Of a stretch of 64,000 bases of DNA, positions 33,770 to 44,772 are shown one piece after another (positions within the stretch are counted from its first letter, which is position 1; every line of letters starts with the position of its first letter). The stretch covers positions 4,464,001 to 4,528,000 of the forward strand of contig JAOVFP010000005.1 in the NCBI GenBank assembly GCA_025738555.1, given 5' to 3'. The position numbers were made by a program, and so were the translations under genes. The notes beneath the pieces are model-generated. The model was not told the origin of the DNA and made no database searches. It was given only the letters and a program-made list of their open reading frames with translations. Source of the stretch: Cyathus striatus. Its lineage: Eukaryota > Basidiomycota > Agaricomycetes > Agaricales > Nidulariaceae.

Positions 33770-35145
33770 ATGACATGAATACAGCTAAATCACTCAAAGA
33801 TAGAAAAGCAAATACTTAGAAAACTTAATAATACCTTAACAAACAACACTTAATATGCACTTCTATTTCACTATTAATCAGGAAAACCATACACAAGTAA
33901 CTAATCAATACACTAACAAATAAAGCTACATAAACACTAATAGTCCATCACCAATCAGAACAATTATACACAAACAAGTAACTACAATACCAGCTCATTA
34001 TTAATCAAGATAAACATACACAAATACTTAGTCATACTACTGGACCAGCACTAATCAGAATAAATATCATCATACAACAACTACACCAAGACTAATATGT
34101 ACAAACAATTATACCCTGTACAAAATAAGAAAGCCTTCAGGTACAAACAAAAGAGCACCATTGTTCTCAAGAGCTATTAATAGCACAACCATTGTGCTAA
34201 ATATACCCATTGTTCTTTCAAGTACTATTAATAGCATTTCTATTGTACTAAATATACCCATTGTCTAAGATGCTGACTCATGCATCCTAAATTGGAGAAC
34301 AATGGAGAAAAGGATGACTCATACTTTCCCCAGTTGGAGAACAATGGGAAAGTAGGTGTGGGATATGATTAGTCAGCAGGAGGGTAAAAGGCATATAAGG
34401 AAGAGGAATTGGCCTGTAGAATTAACAACTTATACCTAGTTTACATTTGTTTGTATCCCTTTGCAGTTGTAGCACACAACCCTTACCTACTAAATATAAC
34501 CTATATACTTCCTCTCTACCCAGTACACGTATTGTCAGAGTCACATATAAAGCATCAACAGTAAAGTGTGAAACTAATTTGTATTATTTGTGTCTACTCA
34601 GATAGTAAGGCACCATATCTTCATAAAGTAACAGCAGCAGCAGCATCATATTTTGTGTCCACTCAGATAGTGAGGCACCGTATCTTTGTAAAGTAGCAGC
34701 AGCAGCAGCATCGTATTTGTGTCCACTCAGATAGTGAGGCACCATATCTTCATAAAGTAATAGCAGCAGCAGCAGCAGCAGCATCATATTTGTGTCCACT
34801 CAGATAGTGAGACACCGTAACCTTGTAAATTATATATGCGCCCCAGTTGTGAAGTAAGAAGTAGAAACCATCAGGGACCTCAGCTCCGCTTCAACCTTCA
34901 ACATAATAGTGACCTATATCTTCAGTCTACCCTTCACCTGCAAGCCCTTGCCTCAATCCTAGTTGTTGTGCTTGCTATTCGCCTACTCTTCTAAACTTAC
35001 CAACCTACCTCTACACTTAAATATACACCTGTGTTCATCACCAAACCTCTTGAGTTAAGGAGAATATCTACAAATAATATCCCCCAACACTCAGGTGCAA
35101 AGCACAAACAAAGTCACTTCCTGCTGACCACCTTAGATATTTATT
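33770..35145. mobile_element. Insertion in gag of element C, with an LTR-like end
   Basis: Gag coding breaks off at both sides of this AT-rich block. The sequence AATATCCCCCAACA at about 35076-35089 has the ...CA end typical of a fungal LTR, and a promoter-like stretch (GCATATAAGGAAG) lies at about 34390. The other LTR end was not fixed (between about 34,160 and 34,310), and no target duplication was found. The left part (33,800-34,130) has a degenerate repeat of ACTATTAATCAG and ATACACAARTA. Confidence 0.45.
34589..34830. repeat. Minisatellite of 65-72 bp units with internal CAG runs
   Basis: Units begin TGTGTCYACTCAGATAGT at 34589, 34654, 34719 and 34791 (last one partial). The first three carry an internal run of four to seven AGC/CAG triplets, which accounts for most of the length difference between units. 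It lies inside the gag insertion. Confidence 0.88.
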
Positions 35146-36183
35146 ATCTTAAACTGACAGTGTAGTTGACTTTAGATGTGTCATCCAGGTACAACTGGGG
35201 GTTGTTCCGGAACACCAAGTGGACTTGCGTAATGAAGGGCTCCAGCTTGAGAGTGTTGGAGCTGTCAAAGTTATCCGGCTGGTTAACCTTCTTCTCCCAA
35301 ACAGGAGGAGGAGGTGGTGGAGGTGGTGGTGGCGGGGCAAAATAACCTGCCACAGAGGCCACCATTTCCAGGATTTCATCCCGGGTGAAATTGTAGTGGG
35401 GTCTTGCAGTTGGGCGACAAGGGTCGCAGTAGGCATCCCTGGAGGGAGGCCTTGAAGGAGGTTCCGAGGGAGAATTGGAGGGAGGATTAGAGGGAGGACC
35501 TCTGGGGCCATTTGGTCTGCCAGGACCATTGCCACCGGCACCTGCCTGCTCATCATCGTCCCCTTGATCATCATTTCCTTGATCATCATCTCCGGAACCA
35601 TTACCATCATCTCCGGAGTCATCACCATCATCTCCAGCATCATCTGGAGGTGCGCCATTTCCAACTCCGGCAGAATTGCCAGCGGAGGAAGGTGGTAGTG
35701 GAGGAAGTCCTCCACTGCCTGAAGCTACAGGCTGTTGGGCAGGTGGTGAATGGGCTGTGGGTGTTTGCTGCTGGCGTGCAGCTACACCTTCCGGAGGTAG
35801 TTGAGTATCCACTGGTTCTATGGACACAGTGGGGGTAAGGGTGGGGTCATAAGGAACGCTCAATGGAATTGGGCATGGAGCGTGCAATTGATTGCTGTGA
35901 ACCGGCTGAAGTTCATGAGCTGCATGATGAGTGGAGGTAATTCCTCCAGAAACGAGAGCACTAGCTGAGGGTGGGGCATTCTGCCGAGAGAGAGGCAGAG
36001 CAGAGTCAACATGACAAGGCGTGCTGGCGTTGTTATATTCGCGAGTTTGCTGGGCAGCTAAACGATTGCTACGATGCACATCGTTTTGCTGCTGTTCATG
36101 GCTCCTGGCATGTGCAGTCTGAGTCTGTGTACGGGTGGCCATGAGGGATAGAAAAGTGTTATGGGAAAAGGAATCCAAGGTGG

Positions 36184-36196
36184 TAGTTTCGTATAC
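36184..36196 (-). other. Self-priming primer binding site, element C
   Basis: TAGTTTCGTAT at 36184-36194 is the exact reverse complement of 36450-36460 in the 5' LTR (11 of 11). The LTR motif starts 34 nt after a minus-strand TATTTAAG box at 36487-36494. Confidence 0.65.
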
Positions 36197-36860
36197 TGTC
36201 ATGACCGTGCCCCTAGCCTGACTTGGCAGCGGAGTACTAGGGGGTGACTGCGGAGAAACGAGGGATGAGTAATAGACAAAGGCGGAGAATGATAACTCAG
36301 GGGGTAGGACTTTGGCTTCAGCTTATGTGCTGCGCCCCTGGGATTCCTGGTCCTGGATTTCAGAGTAAGGGCAAGCCCTTTGGAGAAGACAAGAGATGGA
36401 GGACGAGAGGTGTAACTCAAGTCAGACGAAAGGGTGAGGACATAGTTCAATACGAAACTAAAGACTAAAGTACAAATCGAGTACTACTTAAATACTGGAG
36501 ACTCGGAGTAAGTAAAGGCCGCTGGCCAAGGCCAGCGGAGAAGTACGGTCAGGGTAGGCATACATAGAATGAAGACTATAACTAATTAAACATAATAAAA
36601 CACGTCGGAGAAGTGAGTACATATGGCGGTGTAAAGTAAAACTGATAGTGGCACACTTAAGAATGATAAGTGACTCACTATGAGATGTATACTACAATAC
36701 TGAGGGGATAGCTCAGTGGAACGGAAGAAAGGAAATGAGAGTAATCTATGTACAGTAATCAATATGTAATATTAAGAACATAATCAAAGTCCAGAGTAAA
36801 CAAAGGGAAAGGCGGAGTAAGAACATAGGGGTCCGGAGGTAGGCGATATGGGATATGACA
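36197..36860 (-). repeat. Chromovirus C LTR, right copy (5' LTR)
   Basis: 664 bp, TGTCATGACCGTG to GGGATATGACA. Confidence 0.92.
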
Positions 36861-37553
36861 CTCAATCAGGATGATCCACATCATAGATTCTGGTTTCAAG
36901 ATGCTCTGTGGTCCCTTCGCAACTTTGGATTTGTCAAAACTGTCAGTACTCTCAGTTGACTTGTCCTTGTTGGTAGCCAGAATGATCTTTGATTCCCAAA
37001 GAGCTGTTATGGTTGCTTGGAGGTTAGCAGAGATTTGCAAAATAAATGTGGCCAACTCAGGGATTGGTTTAAGGAAGTTAATAATTGTGCTGCAATAGTC
37101 TTTGTCAGAAATGAAAATAGTGAGCTTCTTGAGCTTTTTATACTGGAGCCGCAGGAGGTCAAATTCTTCATGTAAGTTCACACCCTCCCTATAATGCATA
37201 GCCTGAAACTTGGTATGAAGGTTTGAACACATGAGCATGGACTTGCTTGTAAATTCTTCAACAATCTCTTCCCACTGCTTGGCAACCATCTCCATAAACA
37301 TGTATTTTGTGAACACCAAGTCTGGCAACTTCTGCATCAGCAGACAGGATGCCAGATTCTCCTTCTCCTGCCATGCCAACTCATTCGACAACCCTGGAGA
37401 AGGCTTTGCAGCTTTGCTGGTGAAGTGGTCCCATATGTTCATGGCCTTCATGGCTCTCATAAAATGCTGCTCAAACATAACCCAGTCCCCACCTGTGCTG
37501 TCAAGATGATCAACAGCCTGCACAAAATTTGGGCTAGTAGTAGATGTAGACAT
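36861..37553 (-). pseudogene. Copia-type gag, truncated by element C
   Basis: Minus strand, starting near MSTSTTSPNFVQAVDHLD at about 37553. It has the look of fungal Copia gag: WVMFEQHFMRAM near the start, QWEEIVEEFTSKS in the middle and VNLHEEFDLLRLQYKKL later. It stays open for about 230 codons and then breaks exactly at the right LTR of element C (36860), so the zinc knuckle and all of pol are missing. Confidence 0.75.
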
Positions 37554-37616
37554 AGGGCACTCGTTGTATCTCAATTAAAATCTATTCAATTTTGGCAGGG
37601 GCTGGGGCCCATAACC

Positions 37617-38018
37617 TGTCAGAGTAGCAAGATTCTATCAAGTTAAGTAAGTAACTCAGGTCTTGCATGGATAGCAAAGTCTGTATATTACCTATCAAGT
37701 TAAGTAAGTAACTACAATAGGTAAGGTAAGTATGAGTGTATAACATAGTAATAAGGATGCAGCTCACCTCAGGTCTTGTGTGGATAGCGAAGTCTGAGGA
37801 GAGCTGTCACACTGACTACTCTACTTATAAAGGCAAAAATTTAGTAAGACGGAAGTAAATGAGAGGAATGAATCATCTCTGTGGCATCCTGCCAGCTGCT
37901 GCCATGGCGCATCAATAGCGCACTGATTGCCTTTAGCAATCATGTGCTCCAACAAGAAGTATGCCTAAGAAGAGTAAATTATACATCTCAAGTTTTCCTG
38001 ATGCTTTTCTCTGTTACA
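37617..38018 (-). repeat. Probable Copia 5' LTR (outer end uncertain)
   Basis: Begins TGTCAGAGTAGCAAG about 60 bases upstream of the Copia gag start. It has internal duplications: TATCAAGTTAAGTAAGTAAC at 37636 and 37693, and CAGGTCTTGYRTGGATAGC at 37657 and 37770. A minus-strand TATA (TTTATAAG) lies near 37,825. The outer boundary, perhaps at about 38018, is a guess. Confidence 0.45.
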
Positions 38019-39144
38019 AGTAACTGGCATGCCATTAGACCTGAATATCAAATATTGTTCATTCAACATCTCATATAAATTAATTACATGTAATCTTAGA
38101 AGTACACCCTGAATAATGGGAAGAATATTCTGTATTGATAATTATATATCAGTGATCATTCAGTCTGTACCCTCACCTGATACCCTGGGGGTATGGGTAA
38201 GAGTAAGGGTACAGCTCAGATACCCAGGGGTATACCCCTGCTCATCACTACTATACACTGAGATATACTTACATATTCTTCCATTTGTGTGTGCATAGCA
38301 AGACTTAAACAATATACTTACAAGGTGTATCAGTTTCTACAACCCTTATCTTAAACACATCTGTATAGCATACTACCTGCAGTGACATATTGACATGTCT
38401 TGCTTGAATCTGAATTAAATAATAGCTGACTGTAGATGTGACTATGAAAATTGCTTCAGTGCAAATATTGCAAAATACATCTTACACATATTGAATAAAA
38501 ACTGTGTCTTCATTGGAATTCAGCAAGAAACCAGCTCAGAATGAGTGCTAAAGTGCTGTGTGATCTCTCTCATTCAAATACAACCATATTTAGCTAATTT
38601 CAAGGTAAATTCTAAGACAGGTCCAGAAATTTTTAAGAGGCTCAGACCCCCCCCCCTCCCTCTCTAACCCTATATGGCTTGGCAAAATCCTTAAACCCCT
38701 TGAAATATAGTGCAACAAGTTAATTTATTATGTATAAAAAGAATATATAAAAAGCTAGGATTTGTCAAGTTTGCTCTTTAATGTGTGTCACGAAGCAATG
38801 TACATTGCATGTTTTGCATATTTCTGGATTTTCTTGCATCACATTTTTAGTGACAGAGCCATGAAATTGTAACACCTGGAAGGCATGGTTTTGACATGCA
38901 CAACTAATTTAGATCTCATTTACAGATCATTGGCAGATCACTTACAAATCATTCATGCTTAGTTCATCCATACAGATATAAATTCAGAGCTAACAATGAC
39001 CTACAAATGCGCTGGCAGTTTTTTCTGTTTTTACAGAGTGACTGAACAGTTGGTCAATTTAAAATTGCTTGCCTCTGACGTCACATGTCGTGAACCAGAA
39101 ATCTTGTCGAAATTCAAATATAATGTACATTATATGAGGTGATG
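38019..39144. other. Non-coding boundary between repeats and genes
   Basis: No gene is visible. A patch at about 38165-38245 is built of TACCC/GGGTA words in both orientations, like the one at 23463. A nine-C run lies at about 38,649. This is the transition from the repeat block to host genes. Confidence 0.5.
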
Positions 39145-39929
39145 TCAGCCTATCCTCAATCCGAGCGCAAATCCTGCAATAAAAGTTGCCCTTGGTTGGA
39201 AATCAACAGTTAAGAAATTAATCAGCCAATTACACAGCGAAAGGAGGGTGGGTGGTCGTGACTCTCCGGCTGCATTACGAGTATAAAATAAATTCTCAAA
39301 TCTGGAGCCCACTTCCTTCCAATTAACGCGAACAACGGATGATGACCCCAGGAACTAAATGCGAAAATTGGGTGTTATGCTATATTTCCAACAATTGATT
39401 CAGTACGAATGGTATGCCCACCTGCAGCAGCACGAAGACGCCTCCAAGAACCCATGCAAGCGCTTTTGCACCCTTCTTCACGAAGATGCCCGCACATATC
39501 CCAGTAACCGTTCCAAAGCCAAGCTCGTACAGTGACACTGATGACTGTGGTGGTGGCACTGATTCGCTTCTCCATGGTTGTTCCGGTGTTACAGGTGCTG
39601 GTGCTGAATGGATGTCAGCGCCCGGAGCCAAAATATACTACGCGTGATGACTTACAATCGCAAATGACGGGCGGGCTGAAATATGTCGAAAGTCCCATAC
39701 CAACACTAAATATGCTACCAAATGTCATCATCATCATTTTTGTATTCCCTTGATGAGGCATCCGATGCCATTCTTTGGTATGTGGTAGTAGAAAACGTTG
39801 ACGCAGCACCCTTCTCTCGTCCTTATATATGGCGGGCAAACTAATCCGACGACGTCCTGGAAATAGAGTCATAGGATCCGTGCGAAATGCGGACCGTGAA
39901 CGAAAGAAGGTGAAGAAAGAGGTGGCCAT
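39145..39929 (-). CDS. FUN14 family mitochondrial membrane protein
   Basis: Three exons: 39656-39929, 39422-39603 and 39145-39354, giving 221 residues. FUN14/FUNDC1 proteins sit in the outer mitochondrial membrane; in animals they act in mitophagy and ER contact, and the fungal role is less clear. Visible features are an Arg-rich N-terminus like a targeting signal, then GFGTVTGICAGIFVKKGAKALAW with VLGGVFVLLQ, the first membrane hairpin. Exon 3 supplies the family C-terminus (VRVNWKEV, FLTVDFQPRATFIAGFALG, ending GLRIG). The first intron has a GTAAGT donor; the second has a weaker GTGGGC donor. The start ATG at 39927-39929 was chosen because residues just after it fit a presequence; an in-frame ATG 48 bases upstream is possible. 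Confidence 0.85.
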
Positions 39930-40020
39930 CGAACTAATTGGTGATGGTAGTTCAGTAGTACAGCCAAAGTACAGCACGGAATTTATGAAGCGTGTTCAAA
40001 CGCTCAGCGCTGAACTTTAA

Positions 40021-40028
40021 TGACGTCA
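40021..40028. promoter_or_regulatory. CRE-like palindrome TGACGTCA
   Basis: A perfect TGACGTCA palindrome, 92 bases upstream of the FUN14 start. Such sites bind ATF/CREB-type bZIP factors. The location fits a promoter element, but an eight-base match alone is weak evidence. Confidence 0.35.
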
Positions 40029-40029
40029 T

Positions 40030-40064
40030 TAATATATATAGATATAGATATATAGATATATAAA
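40030..40064. repeat. AT/GATA microsatellite
   Basis: Alternating TATATA and GATATA words directly after the CRE-like site. It ends in ATATAAAGGG, which could serve as a TATA element. Confidence 0.6.
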
Positions 40065-40271
40065 GGGAGAGCCGTGTTTTTACTGCTTTTGGAAATTTTC
40101 GTCCGTTTTTGGTAAGGGTACCTCGACGTCCCGTGCACCTTTCCTACAGTTTCTCACATTCGTGTGGTCTTGGTGCACAGGCTATCCGCCGTCCAACAAC
40201 ATTAAGGTAAGTTAATAGCACTAAATATCCAATCCCGGGACAACTGCAATATCCATTTACATAAATTTAAT

Positions 40272-42180
40272 CTATGAATCATTCAAACGGTTCCAGCTCA
40301 TCATGGGAGGCTTCAAACCATATCTTCTTAGCTCTTGAATACGGTAGGCGTGAGGATGTGCAGCCATTGGAAAAGGAGAGTATAGCCCAGAGTTGTCTAT
40401 ATGAGTAGAATATGATGAAGGTTGTAAATCATTGTATGTGTATGATTTCCGTGTGGGAATGGTGCCAAGCTGAGCTAGCCCTTCGCGATTGAACTGGAAA
40501 TATTGCTTCGGTCCTTGGTTCACAAAGCGATTTACTGAAGGTCGTAAAGCTAACGGAGTAGTAACGACCTGTGAGTCTGCCGAGTGATCTACAGAGATCC
40601 CTGATTCAGAATGGTGAGAAACATTATCAGGAGAATGTATTCTCTCCTGATAAGAATGAACAGGCACGGAGAGTAAAGGCAATTGTGCTGGTGGGTAAGG
40701 AGTATCACTGAGCGAGCTTAAATGCGTATGCGCTGAAAACGAGGTCCCCTGTCGCGAAATCGGATCATGTGTTATAAACGGATTGGGGAGCGAAGGTTGC
40801 ATATGTGCGTTGCTGCTCATCTGTCTATTGTTTAAGACCAGGTGATGCTGGAATGGCTCAGCTGTTTTATAGACGCAAGCAAAAGCGGGTGAGTGAGTTC
40901 GGTCGTTGAAGCTGTGTCCATTGCTAATAGAAACAGGGGATAGGGACCGATTGTCGATGACAGCGGCTCTGTTTGACATTGACGAATTAATAGTGAAGGA
41001 AGGACCTTCTGGTATCAAGAATGGTGGAGCCGGATACTTTGCAATAAGGTGTATACCTTTGCTCTTTTCTTCGGGCTCGCGCAATTTCATCAGCGTAGTC
41101 TTGCTGTCGACAGAGGCATAAGAGTTTCTATTGCCAGTCAAACCCTCATGCATTAATCGCGCTTCTGGATCTGGAGGTCCAGTAGGAGGGTTCAAAGATC
41201 GCGAATACAGCAGGGTGAAAGTGTATAGCAACACTGAGCAGGATCTGAGTCTCGTTGCAACATCCATACTAAATAAAAGTGCTACGCACGTATTCCAGAT
41301 AGGGCCCAGCTAATTAAAGAAACGCTAGATATTACTTGTTCACAGTCTTTCGAGCTTCCTGCGATTAGTGAGAATTGAAAGCTATGATGTTTGAAAGACT
41401 TATTACCTAAGTTCTGACATGGAAGCTCGGACTGAAAAATAATAAACACTACATTTCCGCCTAATTTCTTGATTAGATCGATATGCATGAAATTAATACG
41501 AAACAAACCGATTTGAAAACCTAGAAGAGACCCCACGCGAGCTACATCAAGCCAGAATCTGAAACGAACGATAATCCTGACATATAAAACAACGGTGAAG
41601 TTAAATCAATTGATTGGTCTGTAGCAAATTAAAGTAAACGAACATAAGGTAAAGTAAGATGGATGAAATGCCGTTGACGGAAATAAGCATTATTGCAATG
41701 CACCCTGCAGTATAACACTTAGACGATTGCGGTAAAAAAGTGAACAATCTTACTTTGAGCCACATCATAGAATGCCCATTCACGGAAAAGAAGAACTGAG
41801 TATATGACGGTGAGCGTCATGCATAATATGGTGGACAACGCTATTAACATAAGCTATCAGAATATCACTACGAGATATGGTCGATATCTCACCAAAAAAT
41901 GCCACCCTCAAACGTTTGAAAACTAACCAGCCCGAGTGCATGGGGAGTACTTATTGATAAAAAGAACGAAAGTAGTAAATCGGCGATTAACGTCGAGCAA
42001 GGCCACCAGGGACCTTCTGAAATAAAAGAAATGACTGGCAAGAAATAAAGTGGAAGAGGAGAATGCAGCCAGATAAGAATATGACTTTCTCATTGCAGAT
42101 ATTTTAAAGCCAAGGAGGCAGTAATATTTCAATGACACTCCAGTGGGGCTGTACCTACTACCCGGTACCGTGTACACACT
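40272..42180 (-). CDS. MARVEL-like four-helix membrane protein 1 with long Ser/Pro tail
   Basis: Several short exons between about 41,290 and 42,180 join in frame to give hydrophobic segments: ALSTILCMTLTVIYSVLLF, then IMLISVNGISSILLYLMII, then FRFWLDVARVGSLLG, then WNTCVALLFSMDVATRL. A last large exon (about 40272-41290) adds a hydrophilic Ser/Pro/His-rich tail of about 310 residues ending MMSWNRLNDS. The pattern W(F/L)-x-x-(A/V)-R-V before the third helix and the helix-then-tail layout match the two genes to its right. Similar small four-helix proteins are common in Agaricomycetes; their function is unknown. The first exon was not fixed, so the right boundary is approximate. Confidence 0.5.
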
Positions 42181-43021
42181 GTACGACAGACTACAGTGGG
42201 CGTGACTGTAACCATGTTCCGGCTGTCAGTCACGACTTAGCGATGAACTGATATAAGTTACATAAGTATAACGATGTCAACTAAGTAGTGAAAATTTAAA
42301 TTTAAAACTTACAAGCACGGTAAGTAGAGAGAGACTTGAAAGAGCTGCCTGAGTGTGCATGTACGTCGCAGTGGTTGAATGTTGAGTACGTTGAGTACTG
42401 AGTGCAAGACTTGGTAAGTACTGTTCAACTTGGCCCGTCAAACGCGGTCACGCCGACGATCTGAAAATTCCCACTACATCTACGTGAGTACTGCGAACTT
42501 TTGGCGAACTTCGGAGGTTCTTGAATCTTGACAGCAACCTAGCAATCCTGTGTAGAAAGCTGTCATCTATTTCTTGGGCGTGTCAGTGTCACATTACATA
42601 GATAAAACCTGCTCTGGGAGGTTTCTGAGTCCTAGAAACTTGCGTAACGTAGCTTAAATAAGTACACATCCGGATTGCATCCGGAGTCTGACAACACACG
42701 TCACTGCCGTCTTTCCAACACTTCTCGTTTAATTGCAATTGTGTACGGCCTAAAAAATCGCTGAAAATGCATGGTCGTTGAAGCTGAAGGCGCACGTTCG
42801 TTAAACAGAAGGAGAACAAGAAGAAACACATGCTCCTGTATTAGTCTGACTGTTTGACTAAGTACTCGAGATCAGATATATATATGTACTAATTACATTA
42901 CAGATGAACCAAGGACTGTGGTACATAAGTATGTTGTGTATAGTAGTATGTATTACAATTTAACCTATGTTACACCGCAAGTAGTGCGGATTCAAGGATC
43001 CGGTCCGACCGATAAAGAAAG
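42181..43021. other. Intergenic region between membrane-protein genes 1 and 2
   Basis: About 840 bases without a supported gene. It should hold the promoter, and perhaps the first exon, of gene 1, and the 3' end of gene 2. Short runs such as GTTGAGTACGTTGAGTACTG occur near 42,380. Confidence 0.4.
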
Positions 43022-44340
43022 CTACGAAGAATGGGGAATAGTGTGTACATCCACACCCTTCAGAGCATCCGCACGAACCCACTTCGATAAACGTGGAAGA
43101 GGTATGGGAAGGTCATGATTCTGGACAGTAGGTGGAAAGGGGGAGTTCGATTCAGTAAAATGGGCACCATACTGAATAGGGCTCTCGGATCGTGAAAGCG
43201 TTCGTGATTCACGAAACTTCTCAATAAACCTGGATCCCAATCGGGTAGTTTCCGAAATATCAACAGTAGGAAGCTTCGGTGGTAACGAAGGTAGTCCGTC
43301 ATCGGAGTGCTTTATTACCACGGACGACTCCAATGAGTCCGCAACTTGAAAAGGGTTGTCTTTCCCTCGCCGAATTTTCGTACTTTTAGCCCATGGTGCC
43401 ATTTCAGGATTCTTTTCATTTTGATTATGCTGTGCTCTCAAGGAAGACCTGTCGTCCAGGTAATACAACCGTAAATCACCCCTTTCCAATGCAGAATGGC
43501 CTTCAAACCATTTAATAGAATATATACTTGTCCGCCAGAGGTTTCGATAGCTACGATGATGGGTAATTCCTGCAGTAAAAAGCGTAAGAAAATAAGTGAC
43601 GACTGAAGAACAGGCCGTTAGTTTTGCAAATCTTTTAAAAGTAATTTGTCAACGTACAAATAAAACTTCGTATCCAACTAACAGGAACTAATAAGGCTGA
43701 TGATGCACATATTTCCCATTCTAGTATAGTTAATATAGTAGCCAAACGTTAGTGGCAGGCATAGGTCAGAAAGTAAAGTTCATGTACTCACCATTGCCAG
43801 GACAACCCAACATCGAGTTGTTAATCGTAATGCTAATAGCAGTGCCTAAATAAGCTCCTGTAAATTATGGCAAGTAAAGCAGTATTACTGCAAAATTATT
43901 CACCTATATCACAAAGGCCGAGCATTAAAATCCAAACGCATTCTACCTGGACGCGTGAAAACCACCGGTTCTTATTTATCTTCTCTAGAGAGGCTCTGGG
44001 TTAAAGGTTAAACACGGATATTGGACACAGGTTTAGGAAGCCACGAACAAGGCCATGCAACTCAAGAGATAAAACTACAGAAAAGTAAGAAAATGGACGA
44101 TACGGGTACTGTGAACATTGTATTAGTATGAGAGAGCGGCTGGCACGTAAAATGTACCTGATATATGTCTGGACAAATACGAATTAATATTCCATGATGT
44201 AAACGCAACAGCCAGAAATGTGATGTTCGTGAGGAGCGCTGTAAACCTTTCATGAAAACAGCGTTTATTTTAAGTTTTTTCGGCATTGGCTCACCAAAAA
44301 AAAGTAATCTAATGATAAAGAATGGATTCTCCATGACCAG
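43022..44340 (-). CDS. MARVEL-like four-helix membrane protein 2
   Basis: Exons on the minus strand give a first helix region (LLTNITFLAVAFTSWNINSY, about 44,165-44,240) and a second (FTVPVSSIFLLFCSFISLEL). The conserved third helix follows (NRWFSRVQVECVWILMLG, then GAYLGTAISITINNSMLGC), and a fourth (SSVVTYFLTLFTAG) followed by HHRSYRNLWRTS. The tail is about 150 residues, Ser/Pro-rich, ending VDVHTIPHSS at 43022. The W-F-x-R-V...E...W element and the final helix plus N-x-W-R-T-S are family marks shared with gene 3. The exact start was not found. Confidence 0.55.
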
Positions 44341-44772
44341 CATGTCGTAAAATCGAAATGCCTATCGATTTATAGCTGAATAATAGAAATAGTGCAGATT
44401 CAAAGCCAGGAAAAGAAAGCGTTGATGCGCGTCGAAATGGATGCACGGGGCCAGGAATAAGTAGAGACAACCCGTGGACCATCCAGCATATATATACACC
44501 ACTTAGCTTAAGCCGTGACACAAGCGAAACACCATTGTTTGAGGGACTAGTTACATTATTTAGTAACTTAAGTACAAGCACAATGGTTGTTGGCAGGTTG
44601 TTGAATGGTTTTTGAATTGCTGTGCACAAGCGGTGCATAAACAATGGAATATCATTACTTACATAATACAAAATTGACGCTTAGTTTCGCTCCCCAGTTC
44701 GCAACGGTAATATAAACAGTAACATACAACCATGTCTATGTACTAAGTGCCCCCTTGTCCATATCATCCAAC

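Larger units (their letters stand above)
32928..36142 (-). pseudogene. Gag of chromovirus C, split by an insertion
   Basis: The start is the ATG at 36140-36142 (MATRTQTQTAHARSHEQ). The N-terminal part, with an acidic Gly-rich linker and a poly-proline run, ends near 35,150 at DDTSKVNYTV. The gag domain resumes at about 33,765 (NTLTFLRGSASNLF) and runs, with one shift near 33,510, to a Ser/Lys-rich stretch and a CCHC knuckle (CLFCGNAGHQAKDC). The stop TAG at 32928-32930 follows a run of six A's. The 1.4 kb in between is foreign. Confidence 0.88.
26414..36860 (-). mobile_element. Chromovirus C (Ty3/gypsy) carrying an antisense gene and a nested insertion
   Basis: Bounded by two 664-bp LTRs. 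Read on the minus strand: gag (interrupted by about 1.4 kb of foreign DNA), pol, then about 2.1 kb holding a plus-strand gene, then the 3' LTR. The LTRs differ at roughly 5% of sites by eye, nearly all C/T or G/A changes. The five-base flanks (CTTCC left, CTCAA right) do not match, and the left flank is a C-type LTR while the right flank is a Copia gag. Confidence 0.9.

Noticed and set aside
35219..35838. Plus-strand His/Gly-rich ORFs near 35.2-35.8 kb
   Set aside because: They are reverse-strand shadows of the Pro/Gly/Asp-rich linker of element C gag.
39380..39631. FUN14 protein truncated after the second membrane segment
   Set aside because: The frame seems to end at 39380, but splicing from 39422 to 39354 adds a full family C-terminus ending at 39145.
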